Source: Candidatus Woesearchaeota archaeon (GTDB lineage Archaea; Nanobdellota; Nanobdellia; Woesearchaeales; JASKKU01). Taken from it: DNA of 6,362 bases. Positions 1 through 4,853 of this stretch are shown piece after piece. Each line of letters opens with the position of its first letter. The first letter of the stretch is position 1. Below the pieces are notes generated by a model, which was given only the letters and a program-made list of their open reading frames with translations, made no database searches and was not told the origin of the DNA. The stretch is from NCBI GenBank assembly GCA_011045925.1, contig DSBS01000014.1, positions 1 to 6,362 of the forward strand. Direction: 5' to 3'. The position numbers were made by a program, and so were the translations under genes.

Positions 1-2
1 AC

Positions 3-59
3 CCTGACTTCCCTATAAGCATCTCCTTAGGCTATTCCACAGCAAAGGGCAGCGAAAAA
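3..59 (+). pseudogene. C-terminal end of a GGDEF domain, out of frame with the HD-GYP domain that follows
   Basis: The frame beginning at position 3 reads PDFPISISLGYSTAKGSEK, which has the form of the late beta strand of GGDEF (diguanylate cyclase) domains, where 'vtvSiGva' is usual. The closing motif of the same domain, SLEQVFREADDRMYAEK, compares with the family's 'sleeLlkrADkAMYraK'. It is read in a different frame, from position 59 onward. Adding one A to the A-run at 55-59 would join the two into one continuous GGDEF tail leading straight into HD-GYP. As written, this frame runs on without recognisable sequence and stops at 141-143. The GG(D/E)EF active-site loop lies before the window, so catalytic state cannot be judged. 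The cause could be a genuine inactivating deletion, a homopolymer error in the assembly, or recoding. The family match is fairly strong even though the fragment is short. Confidence 0.65.
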
Positions 60-94
60 GCCTGGAGCAGGTTTTTAGGGAAGCTGATGACAGG

Positions 95-682
95 ATGTAT
101 GCAGAGAAGCTGCGGGAAAAATCCAGCTCACGAAGCCAGATAGTAAGCGGGCTTATGAAAGCTCTTGAAGAAAGGGATTGTATCACTCAGGGGCATTCTG
201 AGCGCCTGGAGAAAATGTGCTGTGAGCTCGGGGAAGAGCTCGGGCTCTCTCATATTCAGCTTAATAATCTTAAGGTTCTATCAAAAGTACACGACCTGGG
301 AAAAATAGGCATACCCGACTATATCCTCTTGAGCAAAGACTCATTGGATAAGAAAGAATGGAAAATAATGAAAAAGCACCCTGAGAAAGGCTACAGGATT
401 GCCCAGTCCCTTCCATCCCTAATATGGGTCTCAGACCTTATACTCAAGCACCACGAACGGTGGGATGGCAAAGGCTATCCATTAGGCCTTCAGGGAGAGG
501 ACATTCCGATTGAGTGCAGGATTCTTGCAGTCGTGGATGCATACGATGCAATGACGAATGACAGGCCTTACAGGAAAGCCATGAGCAAAGTAGAAGCATT
601 TGAAGAAATCAGAAGAAATGCAGGAACCCAGTTTGACCCAAACATTGCAAGCATGTTCCTTGAGAAGTATGAACGAAAGTAA
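95..682 (+). CDS. HD-GYP domain protein, probable cyclic-di-GMP phosphodiesterase (part of a GGDEF-HD-GYP protein)
   Basis: HD-GYP proteins hydrolyse cyclic-di-GMP to pGpG or GMP at a di- or tri-metal centre in the cytoplasm. The 195-residue reading contains the whole domain: H34, the H66-D67 pair in KVHDLGKIG with K70, H95, H119-H120, the signature HHERWDGKGYP at 119-129, and D148 in VVDAYDAMTNDRPYR. All the expected metal ligands are therefore present. The frame is open from position 8, and residues before M1 (SLEQVFREADDR) still match the end of a GGDEF domain. M1 therefore lies inside that domain's last helix and is probably not a natural start; the gene was most likely a GGDEF-HD-GYP fusion. 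No clear ribosome site precedes 95. The gene ends 4 nt from the converging gene at 687. Cyclic-di-GMP enzymes are common in bacteria and rarely reported in archaea, so bacterial origin by transfer is a reasonable inference. Confidence 0.88.
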   Translation: MYAEKLREKSSSRSQIVSGLMKALEERDCITQGHSERLEKMCCELGEELGLSHIQLNNLKVLSKVHDLGKIGIPDYILLSKDSLDKKEWKIMKKHPEKGYRIAQSLPSLIWVSDLILKHHERWDGKGYPLGLQGEDIPIECRILAVVDAYDAMTNDRPYRKAMSKVEAFEEIRRNAGTQFDPNIASMFLEKYERK

Positions 683-686
683 TCTT

Positions 687-1190
687 CTAAACAGATTCCT
701 TATCCCAGTATTCGCACAAGGCTTTTGCATAGCTGCTTATATCTTTCTTGACAGACTTCCAGAGTGAAACAGCCTCATCAACAAACCCGGCAAACCCGTC
801 TTCCTTTCCATTCAGGTCTATTGCGATGTTCTTTGACTGGGAAGCCATAAGCCTGCTTATAGTCTTCGCAACCTTTTTCTTGTCTTCGTCTTTGAAAACC
901 CTGTTCTGGGATATGCTTATCATGGAGCTCGGGTTTGGGACAACCAGGCTGTGCAGGTAAGATACCCAGTTGCTGAATGTGTCGTTGATTCTAAGCCGCA
1001 TTATCCTTTCCAGGCTTTTAGGCACATAGCCCTTGTCTATAACAAAATCAGAGATAAAAAACGCGTCATCAAACTCCTCAAAGCTGCACCTGAACCCAAG
1101 CCTTTTCTTTATCCCTGAAAACTCCTTTTTCAGCTCTTCCAGCAGCTCTTCCCTCTCGTCTTCTTTCATAAGCCAGGAGCTTTTGCTCAT
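687..1190 (-). CDS. conserved-looking protein of unknown function
   Basis: I do not recognise a named family. The 167-residue product appears soluble and mostly helical. It has a charged N-terminal helix (residues 8-32), a segment rich in aromatic residues (SFEEFDDAFFISDFVIDKGYV, 36-56), a distinctive stretch NWVSYLHSLVVPNPSSM (74-90), and a C-terminal helix ending in CEYWDKESV. There is no signal peptide, membrane segment or Cys/His metal cluster. I have a weak impression of similar DPANN hypothetical proteins, but this is not a verified match. The start is uncertain. A TATA-like ATTTTTAAG at 1201-1193 (minus strand) lies only about 7 nt from the ATG at 1190, but about 28 nt from the in-frame ATG at 1169 (M8), which is the spacing seen at other genes here. 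A second TATA-like sequence at 1248-1241, read on this strand, could serve the longer form. The gene diverges from the Bro-N/DinD gene and converges on the HD-GYP gene. Confidence 0.8.
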   Translation of the reverse strand: MSKSSWLMKEDEREELLEELKKEFSGIKKRLGFRCSFEEFDDAFFISDFVIDKGYVPKSLERIMRLRINDTFSNWVSYLHSLVVPNPSSMISISQNRVFKDEDKKKVAKTISRLMASQSKNIAIDLNGKEDGFAGFVDEAVSLWKSVKKDISSYAKALCEYWDKESV

Positions 1191-1192
1191 TA

Positions 1193-1201
1193 CTTAAAAA
1201 T
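1193..1201 (-). promoter_or_regulatory. TATA-like box for the unknown minus-strand gene
   Basis: The minus strand reads AAATCAAAGC followed by ATTTTTAAG. The A-rich part resembles an archaeal BRE and the second part a TATA box. Its centre (about 1197) is 28 nt before the ATG at 1169, which would give a leaderless transcript from the internal start codon M8 rather than from 1190. This is called on base pattern and spacing only. Confidence 0.4.
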
Positions 1202-1240
1202 GCTTTGATTTGTAAGCTTTTCCGTAAGCCAATCAAAAGA

Positions 1241-1248
1241 ATTATAAA
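1241..1248 (+). promoter_or_regulatory. TATA box for the Bro-N/DinD gene
   Basis: ATTATAAA follows AATCAAAAGA, an A-rich BRE-like stretch. Its centre is about 29 nt before the ATG at 1274, so transcription would begin within a few bases of the start codon. No Shine-Dalgarno sequence precedes that ATG, which fits leaderless translation. Confidence 0.55.
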
Positions 1249-1273
1249 GAATCAGGGCAGTATTAGCTTATCT

Positions 1274-2149
1274 ATGGAATCTCATGAAGAAGGAGAGAAA
1301 GAAGGACTGCCGGATAACTCTATTGTTATTTTCAAGGGAAAAGGCATAAGAAGAGCCTGGCATAATCACGAATGGTGGTTTTCTGTTTTTGATATTGTGG
1401 CTGTTCTGACAGATAGTTCAGACACTAAACAATACATTAAGAAGATGCGAAGCAGAGACTCAGCCCTGAATAGTAAGTGGGGTACAATATGTACCCCCCT
1501 TGAGCTTATGGCTTCTGATGGCAAAAAAAGATTGATGAATTGTGTGAATACGGAAGGAGCTTTTAGGGTTATTCAGTCAATACCTTCCCCAAAAGCAGAG
1601 CCATTTAAACTCTGGCTGGCCAAAGTTGGCCACGAAAGGGTGAGAGAAATTGAGAACCCTGAATTAGCCCAAGAGCGCATGAAAAAGCTCTTTAAGTCTA
1701 AAGGCTATTCTGAAGAATGGATTGAGAAGCGTGTTAGAGGCATAGCCATCAGGGATGAGTTAACAGATGAATGGAGGAAAAGAGGATTAAAATCTGAAAG
1801 CGAATACGCAATCCTGACATCTGAGATATCAAAAGCAGCATTTGGCTTGACTCCTTCAGGCTATAAAAAACTCAAGGGCCTAAAGAAAGAGAACCTCAGA
1901 GACCATATGGACGATATAGAGCTTGTGCTTACCATGCTTGGAGAAGCAACTACAACAAGGCTCACAAGAGATCGGGACTCAATAAAGTTCAGAAACCTAA
2001 AAACTGACGCGAAGGATGGGGGCGAAGTAGCAGGCTCAGCAAGAAAAGGCATTGAGCAAAAGCTTGGAAAAAACGTTGTTTGCCCTGACAATTTTCTTGA
2101 GAAGCCAGAAAAGCTCAAAAGGCTGGAGCACCGGAAGAAGAAAAAATAG
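1274..2149 (+). CDS. Bro-N / DinD-like protein (phage antirepressor and DNA-damage-inducible family)
   Basis: The 291-residue product joins two recognisable parts. Residues about 16-125 are a Bro-N domain, a DNA-binding fold shared by viral antirepressors: SIVIFKGKGIRRAW, then WWFSVFDIVAVLTD and GAFRVIQSIPSPKAEPFKLW. Residues about 155-290 resemble the C-terminal half of bacterial DinD, with IRDELTDEWRKRGLKSESEYAIL, KGLKKENLRDHMDDIELVL, EATTTRLTRDRDS and a closing GIEQKLGKNVVCPDNFLEK. In Escherichia coli DinD is SOS-induced and inhibits RecA filaments; whether this protein affects an archaeal RadA is unknown. The tail is lysine-rich (RLEHRKKKK). An in-frame TTG at 1205 would add 23 residues, but it lies upstream of the TATA box at 1241-1248, so the ATG at 1274 is preferred. 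Such genes are often of viral or mobile origin, though no other phage gene is visible. No ribosome-binding site is seen. Confidence 0.85.
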   Translation: MESHEEGEKEGLPDNSIVIFKGKGIRRAWHNHEWWFSVFDIVAVLTDSSDTKQYIKKMRSRDSALNSKWGTICTPLELMASDGKKRLMNCVNTEGAFRVIQSIPSPKAEPFKLWLAKVGHERVREIENPELAQERMKKLFKSKGYSEEWIEKRVRGIAIRDELTDEWRKRGLKSESEYAILTSEISKAAFGLTPSGYKKLKGLKKENLRDHMDDIELVLTMLGEATTTRLTRDRDSIKFRNLKTDAKDGGEVAGSARKGIEQKLGKNVVCPDNFLEKPEKLKRLEHRKKKK

Positions 2150-2219
2150 CTATTTGGGTGTTATTAGCTTATTTCCCTTCTCACTTACTTTATCTGTCAA
2201 GATAAGGACAAAGCTAATC

Positions 2220-2233
2220 GAAAACTTTTAAAA
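2220..2233 (+). promoter_or_regulatory. BRE/TATA promoter of the RuBisCO gene
   Basis: The sequence GAAAACTTTTAAAA is nearly identical to GAAAACCTTTAAAT before rtcB (4817-4830), supporting both as the organism's strong BRE-plus-TATA form. The TATA centre is about 35 nt before the ATG at 2264, leaving a leader of roughly 10 nt. A weak Shine-Dalgarno match, AAGTGAT at 2254-2260, sits 3 nt before the ATG. Confidence 0.65.
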
Positions 2234-2263
2234 CTCAGGCGCTCAGGAAGCAAAAGTGATACC

Positions 2264-3553
2264 ATGAGAAACGATTATGTAGACTTGAAATACAAGCCCA
2301 AGAAAAACGAAATCTGCTGCATGTACTACATGGAGTCGGCAAAAGGCGTAAGCATGGAAGAGGCAGCAACCCATCTTGCAGGGGAAAGCTCAATAGACAC
2401 CTGGACAGACATACTCACGCTCAGCCCTGCAATAGCAAAAAAGCTGAAGCCCCACGTGTATTTTATTGACAAGAGAAAAAAAGTGATTAAGGTTGCATAC
2501 AACATAGAGCTTTTTGAAAGAGGCTCAGTGCCTCAGCTTCTTAGTGCAATCGCAGGAAACATCTACGGCATGAGAATCCTGGATAACCTCCGCCTGATAG
2601 ATTTCCTTTTCCCTTCTGAATACATCAGCTCATTTGATGGCCCACTTTACGGAATAAAGGGAATCAGGGATATCTTTGAGATTAAGGGAAGGCCTTTGCT
2701 TGGCACGATTGTAAAGCCAAAGGTAGGCTTGAACTCAAAAGAGCACGCAAGAATTGCCTACGAGGCCTGGAGTGGCGGCATAGACATTGTAAAGGACGAT
2801 GAAAACCTTACAAGCCAGAGCTTTAATACATTTGAGGAAAGAGCAAACCTCACCCTTAAGATGAGAAAGCGTGCAGAAGAGAAAACAGGAGAAAAGAAAG
2901 GCTATATGGCCAATGTTACTGCAGGCACGGTTGATGAGATGGTAAGAAGGGCAAAGCTCGTAAAGAATCTGGGCGGCAGGTATGCTATGGTTGATATCCT
3001 GACAGTTGGCTGGACAGGATTGCAAAGCCTGAGAGAGGCAAACAAAGACCTTAAGCTCATACTTCATGCACACAGGGCGATGCATGCAGCACTTACAAGA
3101 AACCCGAAGCATGGCATGAGCATGCTCTCAATAGCCAAGCTATCCAGGCTGATAGGCGTTGACCAGGTTCACATAGGCACAGCAATAGGCAAGATGGAAG
3201 GAGGAAAGAAAGAGATTCTTGAAATAAGGGACGAGATAGCAATGGCAAGCCTGGCAAGGCTTCCTGAGTCAGAAAGCTATTTCCACGAGCAAAGGTGGTA
3301 CCACATTAAGCCGGTTTTTCCTGTGGCTTCAGGCGGGCTCGAGCCCACGATGCTTCCTGACCTCGTAAAGATCTTTGGAAATGACTGCATCTTCCAGTTT
3401 GGGGGAGGGCTTCATGCCCACCCCATGGGAACAAACGCAGGAGCTAAGGCAGCCAGGCAGGCGCTTGACGCATCCCTTAAGAAAATCCCGCTTAAGAAAC
3501 ACGCAGAGAATCACCCAGAGCTAAAGGCAGCTTTGGATAAATGGAGAAGCTGA
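2264..3553 (+). CDS. rbcL: form III ribulose-1,5-bisphosphate carboxylase/oxygenase (RuBisCO) large subunit
   Basis: RuBisCO adds CO2 to ribulose-1,5-bisphosphate, giving two 3-phosphoglycerates. Archaeal form III enzymes usually work in the AMP pathway that salvages nucleoside ribose, rather than in a Calvin cycle. Catalytic residues are intact (spinach numbering in brackets): E41 (E60), T46 (T65), N99 in AGNIYG (N123), K151 and K153 in TIVKPKVG (K175, K177), the carbamylated K177 with D179 and E180 in VKDDEN (K201, D203, E204), H270-R271 in HAHRAMHAA (H294, R295), H303 and K310 in VHIGTAIGKMEG (H327, K334), S356 (S379) and the GGG at 380-382. The length of 429 residues suits form III, and wording throughout resembles the Methanocaldococcus enzyme. 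The Thermococcus-type one-residue insertion before the loop-6 lysine is absent. The exact subform needs a tree. No AMP phosphorylase, ribose-1,5-bisphosphate isomerase or phosphoribulokinase gene is in the window. The gene has its own promoter and a poly-T terminator, so it appears monocistronic. Confidence 0.97.
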   Translation: MRNDYVDLKYKPKKNEICCMYYMESAKGVSMEEAATHLAGESSIDTWTDILTLSPAIAKKLKPHVYFIDKRKKVIKVAYNIELFERGSVPQLLSAIAGNIYGMRILDNLRLIDFLFPSEYISSFDGPLYGIKGIRDIFEIKGRPLLGTIVKPKVGLNSKEHARIAYEAWSGGIDIVKDDENLTSQSFNTFEERANLTLKMRKRAEEKTGEKKGYMANVTAGTVDEMVRRAKLVKNLGGRYAMVDILTVGWTGLQSLREANKDLKLILHAHRAMHAALTRNPKHGMSMLSIAKLSRLIGVDQVHIGTAIGKMEGGKKEILEIRDEIAMASLARLPESESYFHEQRWYHIKPVFPVASGGLEPTMLPDLVKIFGNDCIFQFGGGLHAHPMGTNAGAKAARQALDASLKKIPLKKHAENHPELKAALDKWRS

Positions 3554-3566
3554 CTATGGAGAAGAG

Positions 3567-3590
3567 CGGGTTTTTTCTCTTTTTTTAGGG
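3567..3590 (+). terminator. poly-T terminator after the RuBisCO gene
   Basis: Starting 14 nt after the stop codon, the plus strand reads CGGG, then TTTTTTCTCTTTTTTT (3571-3586). Long T tracts without a strong hairpin are the usual intrinsic terminators of archaeal RNA polymerase. Confidence 0.7.
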
Positions 3591-3603
3591 CTTTTTAAAA
3601 GAC

Positions 3604-3620
3604 ACCAAAAGCTTTTTAAT
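3604..3620 (+). promoter_or_regulatory. possible promoter of the membrane microprotein
   Basis: ACCAAAAGC followed by TTTTTAAT (3613-3620) resembles the BRE-plus-TATA arrangement of other genes in the window. The TATA centre is about 29 nt before the ATG at 3645, predicting a leaderless transcript. It lies just after the RuBisCO terminator, so it would start an independent transcript. The region is AT-rich, so a chance match is possible. Confidence 0.4.
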
Positions 3621-3644
3621 GAATCGGGCATTTCTGCTTGCAAA

Positions 3645-3722
3645 ATGGACCAAATCACAGTTATTGTAACCCTCGGGAACCTGCTCCTTTTGCTGTTCCT
3701 GACACTGAAAGTTTTGATTTAG
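3645..3722 (+). CDS. possible 25-residue single-helix membrane microprotein
   Basis: A short frame between RuBisCO and hsp20 encodes MDQITVIVTLGNLLLLLF followed by LTLKVLI and a TAG stop. After the acidic first residues almost every position is hydrophobic, enough for one membrane-spanning helix, with a single lysine near the C-terminal end. No family is recognised. Support comes from the TATA-like box at 3613-3620 at the same distance from ATG as at neighbouring leaderless genes, and from its position after a terminator with no other gene to explain that promoter. It converges on hsp20 with 43 nt between stop codons. Against it, frames this short arise by chance and no ribosome-binding site is present. 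Confidence 0.4.
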   Translation: MDQITVIVTLGNLLLLLFLTLKVLI

Positions 3723-3740
3723 GCAGAATTTTGGCTTCTT

Positions 3741-3758
3741 AAAAAATAAAGAAAAAAG
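3741..3758 (-). terminator. poly-T terminator after hsp20
   Basis: Read on the minus strand, the stretch just after the hsp20 stop is CTTTTTTCTTTATTTTTT, two T-runs starting about 8 nt beyond the stop codon. This matches the poly-T terminators of archaea and resembles the one after the RuBisCO gene. Confidence 0.6.
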
Positions 3759-3765
3759 CAAGGCT

Positions 3766-4257
3766 TTACTTTACTGCTATTTTTCTGGCTTTTCTTGCTG
3801 CTTCTGGCTTTTTTGGTATGTCCAGCTCTAGAACCCCGTTCTTATACTCTGCCTGCATCTTGCTGGTGTCTGCATATTCAGGCAGTCCAAAGCACCTGTA
3901 GAAGCCAGCATATCTTCTCTCCATCCTGTAAACCCCTTTTTTCTTGTCTTCCTGTTTCTTCTCTGCTTTCTTTTCAACCTTTACCTCAACGTTGTTGTCA
4001 GTTACATTAATCTCAATGTCTTTTCTGTCCACTCCAGGCAGGTCAATCGATGCCTTTATGCTTTTCTCGTCCTCAACAATGTCTGTAAGCGGCTTGGCAA
4101 AGTTTGCCAGGGCAGGCGCTCCAGACTCTCCAGAGTAGCCTATTGCTGGTGCTCTCTTCTCGTCCAGGCCAGGCTCTCCAAAAAAGCCTTCCATCATCCT
4201 GTCTATCTCTTCCTGCATTCTTAGCATCTCATCCCATATAGTCCTGTTCCATCTCAT
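3766..4257 (-). CDS. hsp20: small heat-shock protein, Hsp20/alpha-crystallin family
   Basis: Hsp20 proteins are ATP-independent chaperones that form oligomers and hold unfolding proteins in the cytoplasm. The 163-residue product has an N-terminal arm starting MRWNRTIWDEMLRMQEEIDRMM (1-22), a linker rich in Gly, Ala and Pro (28-52), and an alpha-crystallin domain from about 55 to 150. The domain shows PLTDIVEDEKSIKASIDLPGV (56-76), a lysine-rich loop (96-108) and the hallmark AEYKNGVLELDIPK (136-149). A C-terminal I-A-V at 160-162 stands for the usual I-x-I/V contact motif. The start is fixed by a strong Shine-Dalgarno sequence, GAGGTGAT at 4268-4261 on the minus strand, 3 nt before the ATG. 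It diverges from the winged-helix regulator across 152 nt, and both promoters carry the same element, suggesting shared stress control. The length and layout are ordinary for archaeal Hsp20. Confidence 0.95.
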   Translation of the reverse strand: MRWNRTIWDEMLRMQEEIDRMMEGFFGEPGLDEKRAPAIGYSGESGAPALANFAKPLTDIVEDEKSIKASIDLPGVDRKDIEINVTDNNVEVKVEKKAEKKQEDKKKGVYRMERRYAGFYRCFGLPEYADTSKMQAEYKNGVLELDIPKKPEAARKARKIAVK

Positions 4258-4260
4258 ATT

Positions 4261-4268
4261 ATCACCTC
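4261..4268 (-). promoter_or_regulatory. strong Shine-Dalgarno sequence of hsp20
   Basis: GAGGTGAT on the minus strand is fully complementary to the usual archaeal 16S rRNA 3' end and lies 3 nt before the hsp20 ATG. Most other starts in this window lack such a site, so hsp20 is set apart as a leadered, strongly translated message. Confidence 0.8.
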
Positions 4269-4302
4269 TTTTTGTTTTTCTTATTAAGGGTGTATGCTTT
4301 TT

Positions 4303-4322
4303 AATTTTTAAATTTTATGAAA
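4303..4322 (-). promoter_or_regulatory. hsp20 promoter with the shared element (candidate operator)
   Basis: The minus strand reads TTTCATAAAATTTAAAAATT. TTTAAAAA (4312-4305) is the TATA-like part, and the predicted start of transcription near 4283 leaves a leader of about 26 nt with the Shine-Dalgarno site in it. The same element occurs in mirror orientation at 4366-4385 before the regulator. It may be an operator, a BRE, or both. Confidence 0.5.
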
Positions 4323-4365
4323 GAAGTTGAAACCATTTGAATTTTAATCTTTTTTTATGTTTATT

Positions 4366-4385
4366 TTTCATAAAGTTTATATACT
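4366..4385 (+). promoter_or_regulatory. promoter of the winged-helix regulator with the shared element (candidate operator)
   Basis: The plus strand reads TTTCATAAAGTTTATATACT. TTTATATA (4376-4383) is a good TATA box centred about 30 nt before the ATG at 4410, giving a nearly leaderless message. The first nine bases are identical to the element at the hsp20 promoter and form a perfect inverted repeat with it (4314-4322 against 4366-4374). This would fit a regulator controlling itself and hsp20 together. Confidence 0.55.
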
Positions 4386-4409
4386 TTGCTAGTTCTTTCC
4401 AAAAGCAGG

Positions 4410-4817
4410 ATGACGAAATCAATAACCCTAAAGGATATGAGCAAGCCAGCCCGTGAGGGCGTAACGGCTGACCTAGACTGGATATGCGAATGCTTTGGCC
4501 TGGTTTCGGGCAGGGATACAAAAAAGGTCTCAAGCAGGCTGATAAGAAGCCTGGTGCAGAATATAGCTAAGAAAGGGTATGCAACAGTCCAGGATATTGC
4601 AAAAGACACAAAGCTCTCAAGGCAGAAAGTTAATTATCACCTGAGAGGCCTCATGCTTTCAGGCTTTATAGTTAAAGATAGGCGCAGAGTAATGCTAAGA
4701 GAGAACAGCATTCTTGGAACCATTCAGGAGATGCGGAAGGATTCAGAGAGAATATTCGATAAGCTTTCTGAGATTGCCACCGAAATAGACAATGAGCTTG
4801 GGCTGAAGAGCCGATAG
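4410..4817 (+). CDS. winged helix-turn-helix transcriptional regulator, possible heat-shock regulator
   Basis: The 135-residue product has a conserved-looking N-terminal segment (DWICECFGLVSGRDTKKV, 23-40), then a winged helix-turn-helix: a first helix near 41-54, YATVQDIAKDTKLSRQKVNYH (57-77) as the helix-turn-helix, and a wing at GFIVKDRRRVMLRE (85-98). A charged helix (about 100-128, TIQEMRKDSERIFDKLSEIATEI) probably forms a dimerising coiled coil. No metal-binding or ligand-binding domain is visible. An in-frame TTG at 4386 would add eight residues but lies only a few bases after the TATA box, so the ATG at 4410 is chosen. It is divergent from hsp20 and 36 nt before rtcB. The shape and position recall archaeal heat-shock repressors such as Archaeoglobus HSR1, but that is inference from memory and context, not a verified match. 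Confidence is high for a DNA-binding regulator and low for the heat-shock role. Confidence 0.85.
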   Translation: MTKSITLKDMSKPAREGVTADLDWICECFGLVSGRDTKKVSSRLIRSLVQNIAKKGYATVQDIAKDTKLSRQKVNYHLRGLMLSGFIVKDRRRVMLRENSILGTIQEMRKDSERIFDKLSEIATEIDNELGLKSR

Positions 4818-4831
4818 AAAACCTTTAAATA
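4817..4831 (+). promoter_or_regulatory. BRE/TATA promoter of rtcB
   Basis: GAAAACCTTTAAATA begins at the last base of the regulator's stop codon and nearly repeats the RuBisCO promoter core at 2220-2233. The TATA centre is about 27 nt before the rtcB ATG at 4854, so the message would be leaderless or almost so. GAGG at 4846-4849 could act as a Shine-Dalgarno site if rtcB is also read from the regulator's promoter. Confidence 0.65.
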
Positions 4832-4853
4832 GCCAGCCCTTTTATGAGGCAAG

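Noticed and set aside
55..59. Programmed -1 frameshift at the A5 run
   Set aside because: The site C-GAA-AAA is not a good tandem slippery heptamer, because the P-site codon would re-pair poorly (GAA to CGA), and I see no downstream stimulator. A deletion or sequence error is simpler, so recoding is kept only as an alternative.
1205..1273. Upstream TTG start adding 23 residues to the Bro-N/DinD protein
   Set aside because: It lies before the TATA box at 1241-1248, the added residues do not belong to the Bro-N domain, and the ATG at 1274 has leaderless spacing.
2188..2207. Hairpin CTTTATCT-GTCA-AGATAAGG after the Bro-N/DinD gene as a terminator
   Set aside because: The stem is weak (8 bp, AT-rich, one G-T pair) and is not followed by a T run; archaeal terminators rely on T tracts, and no clear one is present in 2150-2219.
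2735..3112. Minus-strand cysteine-rich open frame inside RuBisCO
   Set aside because: It is antisense to the conserved core of RuBisCO, and its cysteines come from reversed GCA/GCC alanine-type codons rather than a metal-binding pattern.
3795..4138. Plus-strand open frames opposite hsp20
   Set aside because: They are the mirror of the hsp20 coding sequence, have low-complexity Ser/Leu/Phe-rich translations and no promoter or ribosome site.
4386..4409. Upstream TTG start adding eight residues to the winged-helix regulator
   Set aside because: It is only 3 nt beyond the TATA box at 4376-4383 and would not be transcribed from that promoter.
4361..4609. Minus-strand open frames across the regulator's promoter and 5' half
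   Set aside because: They overlap the convincing regulator gene and its promoter, show no domain and have no start signals.
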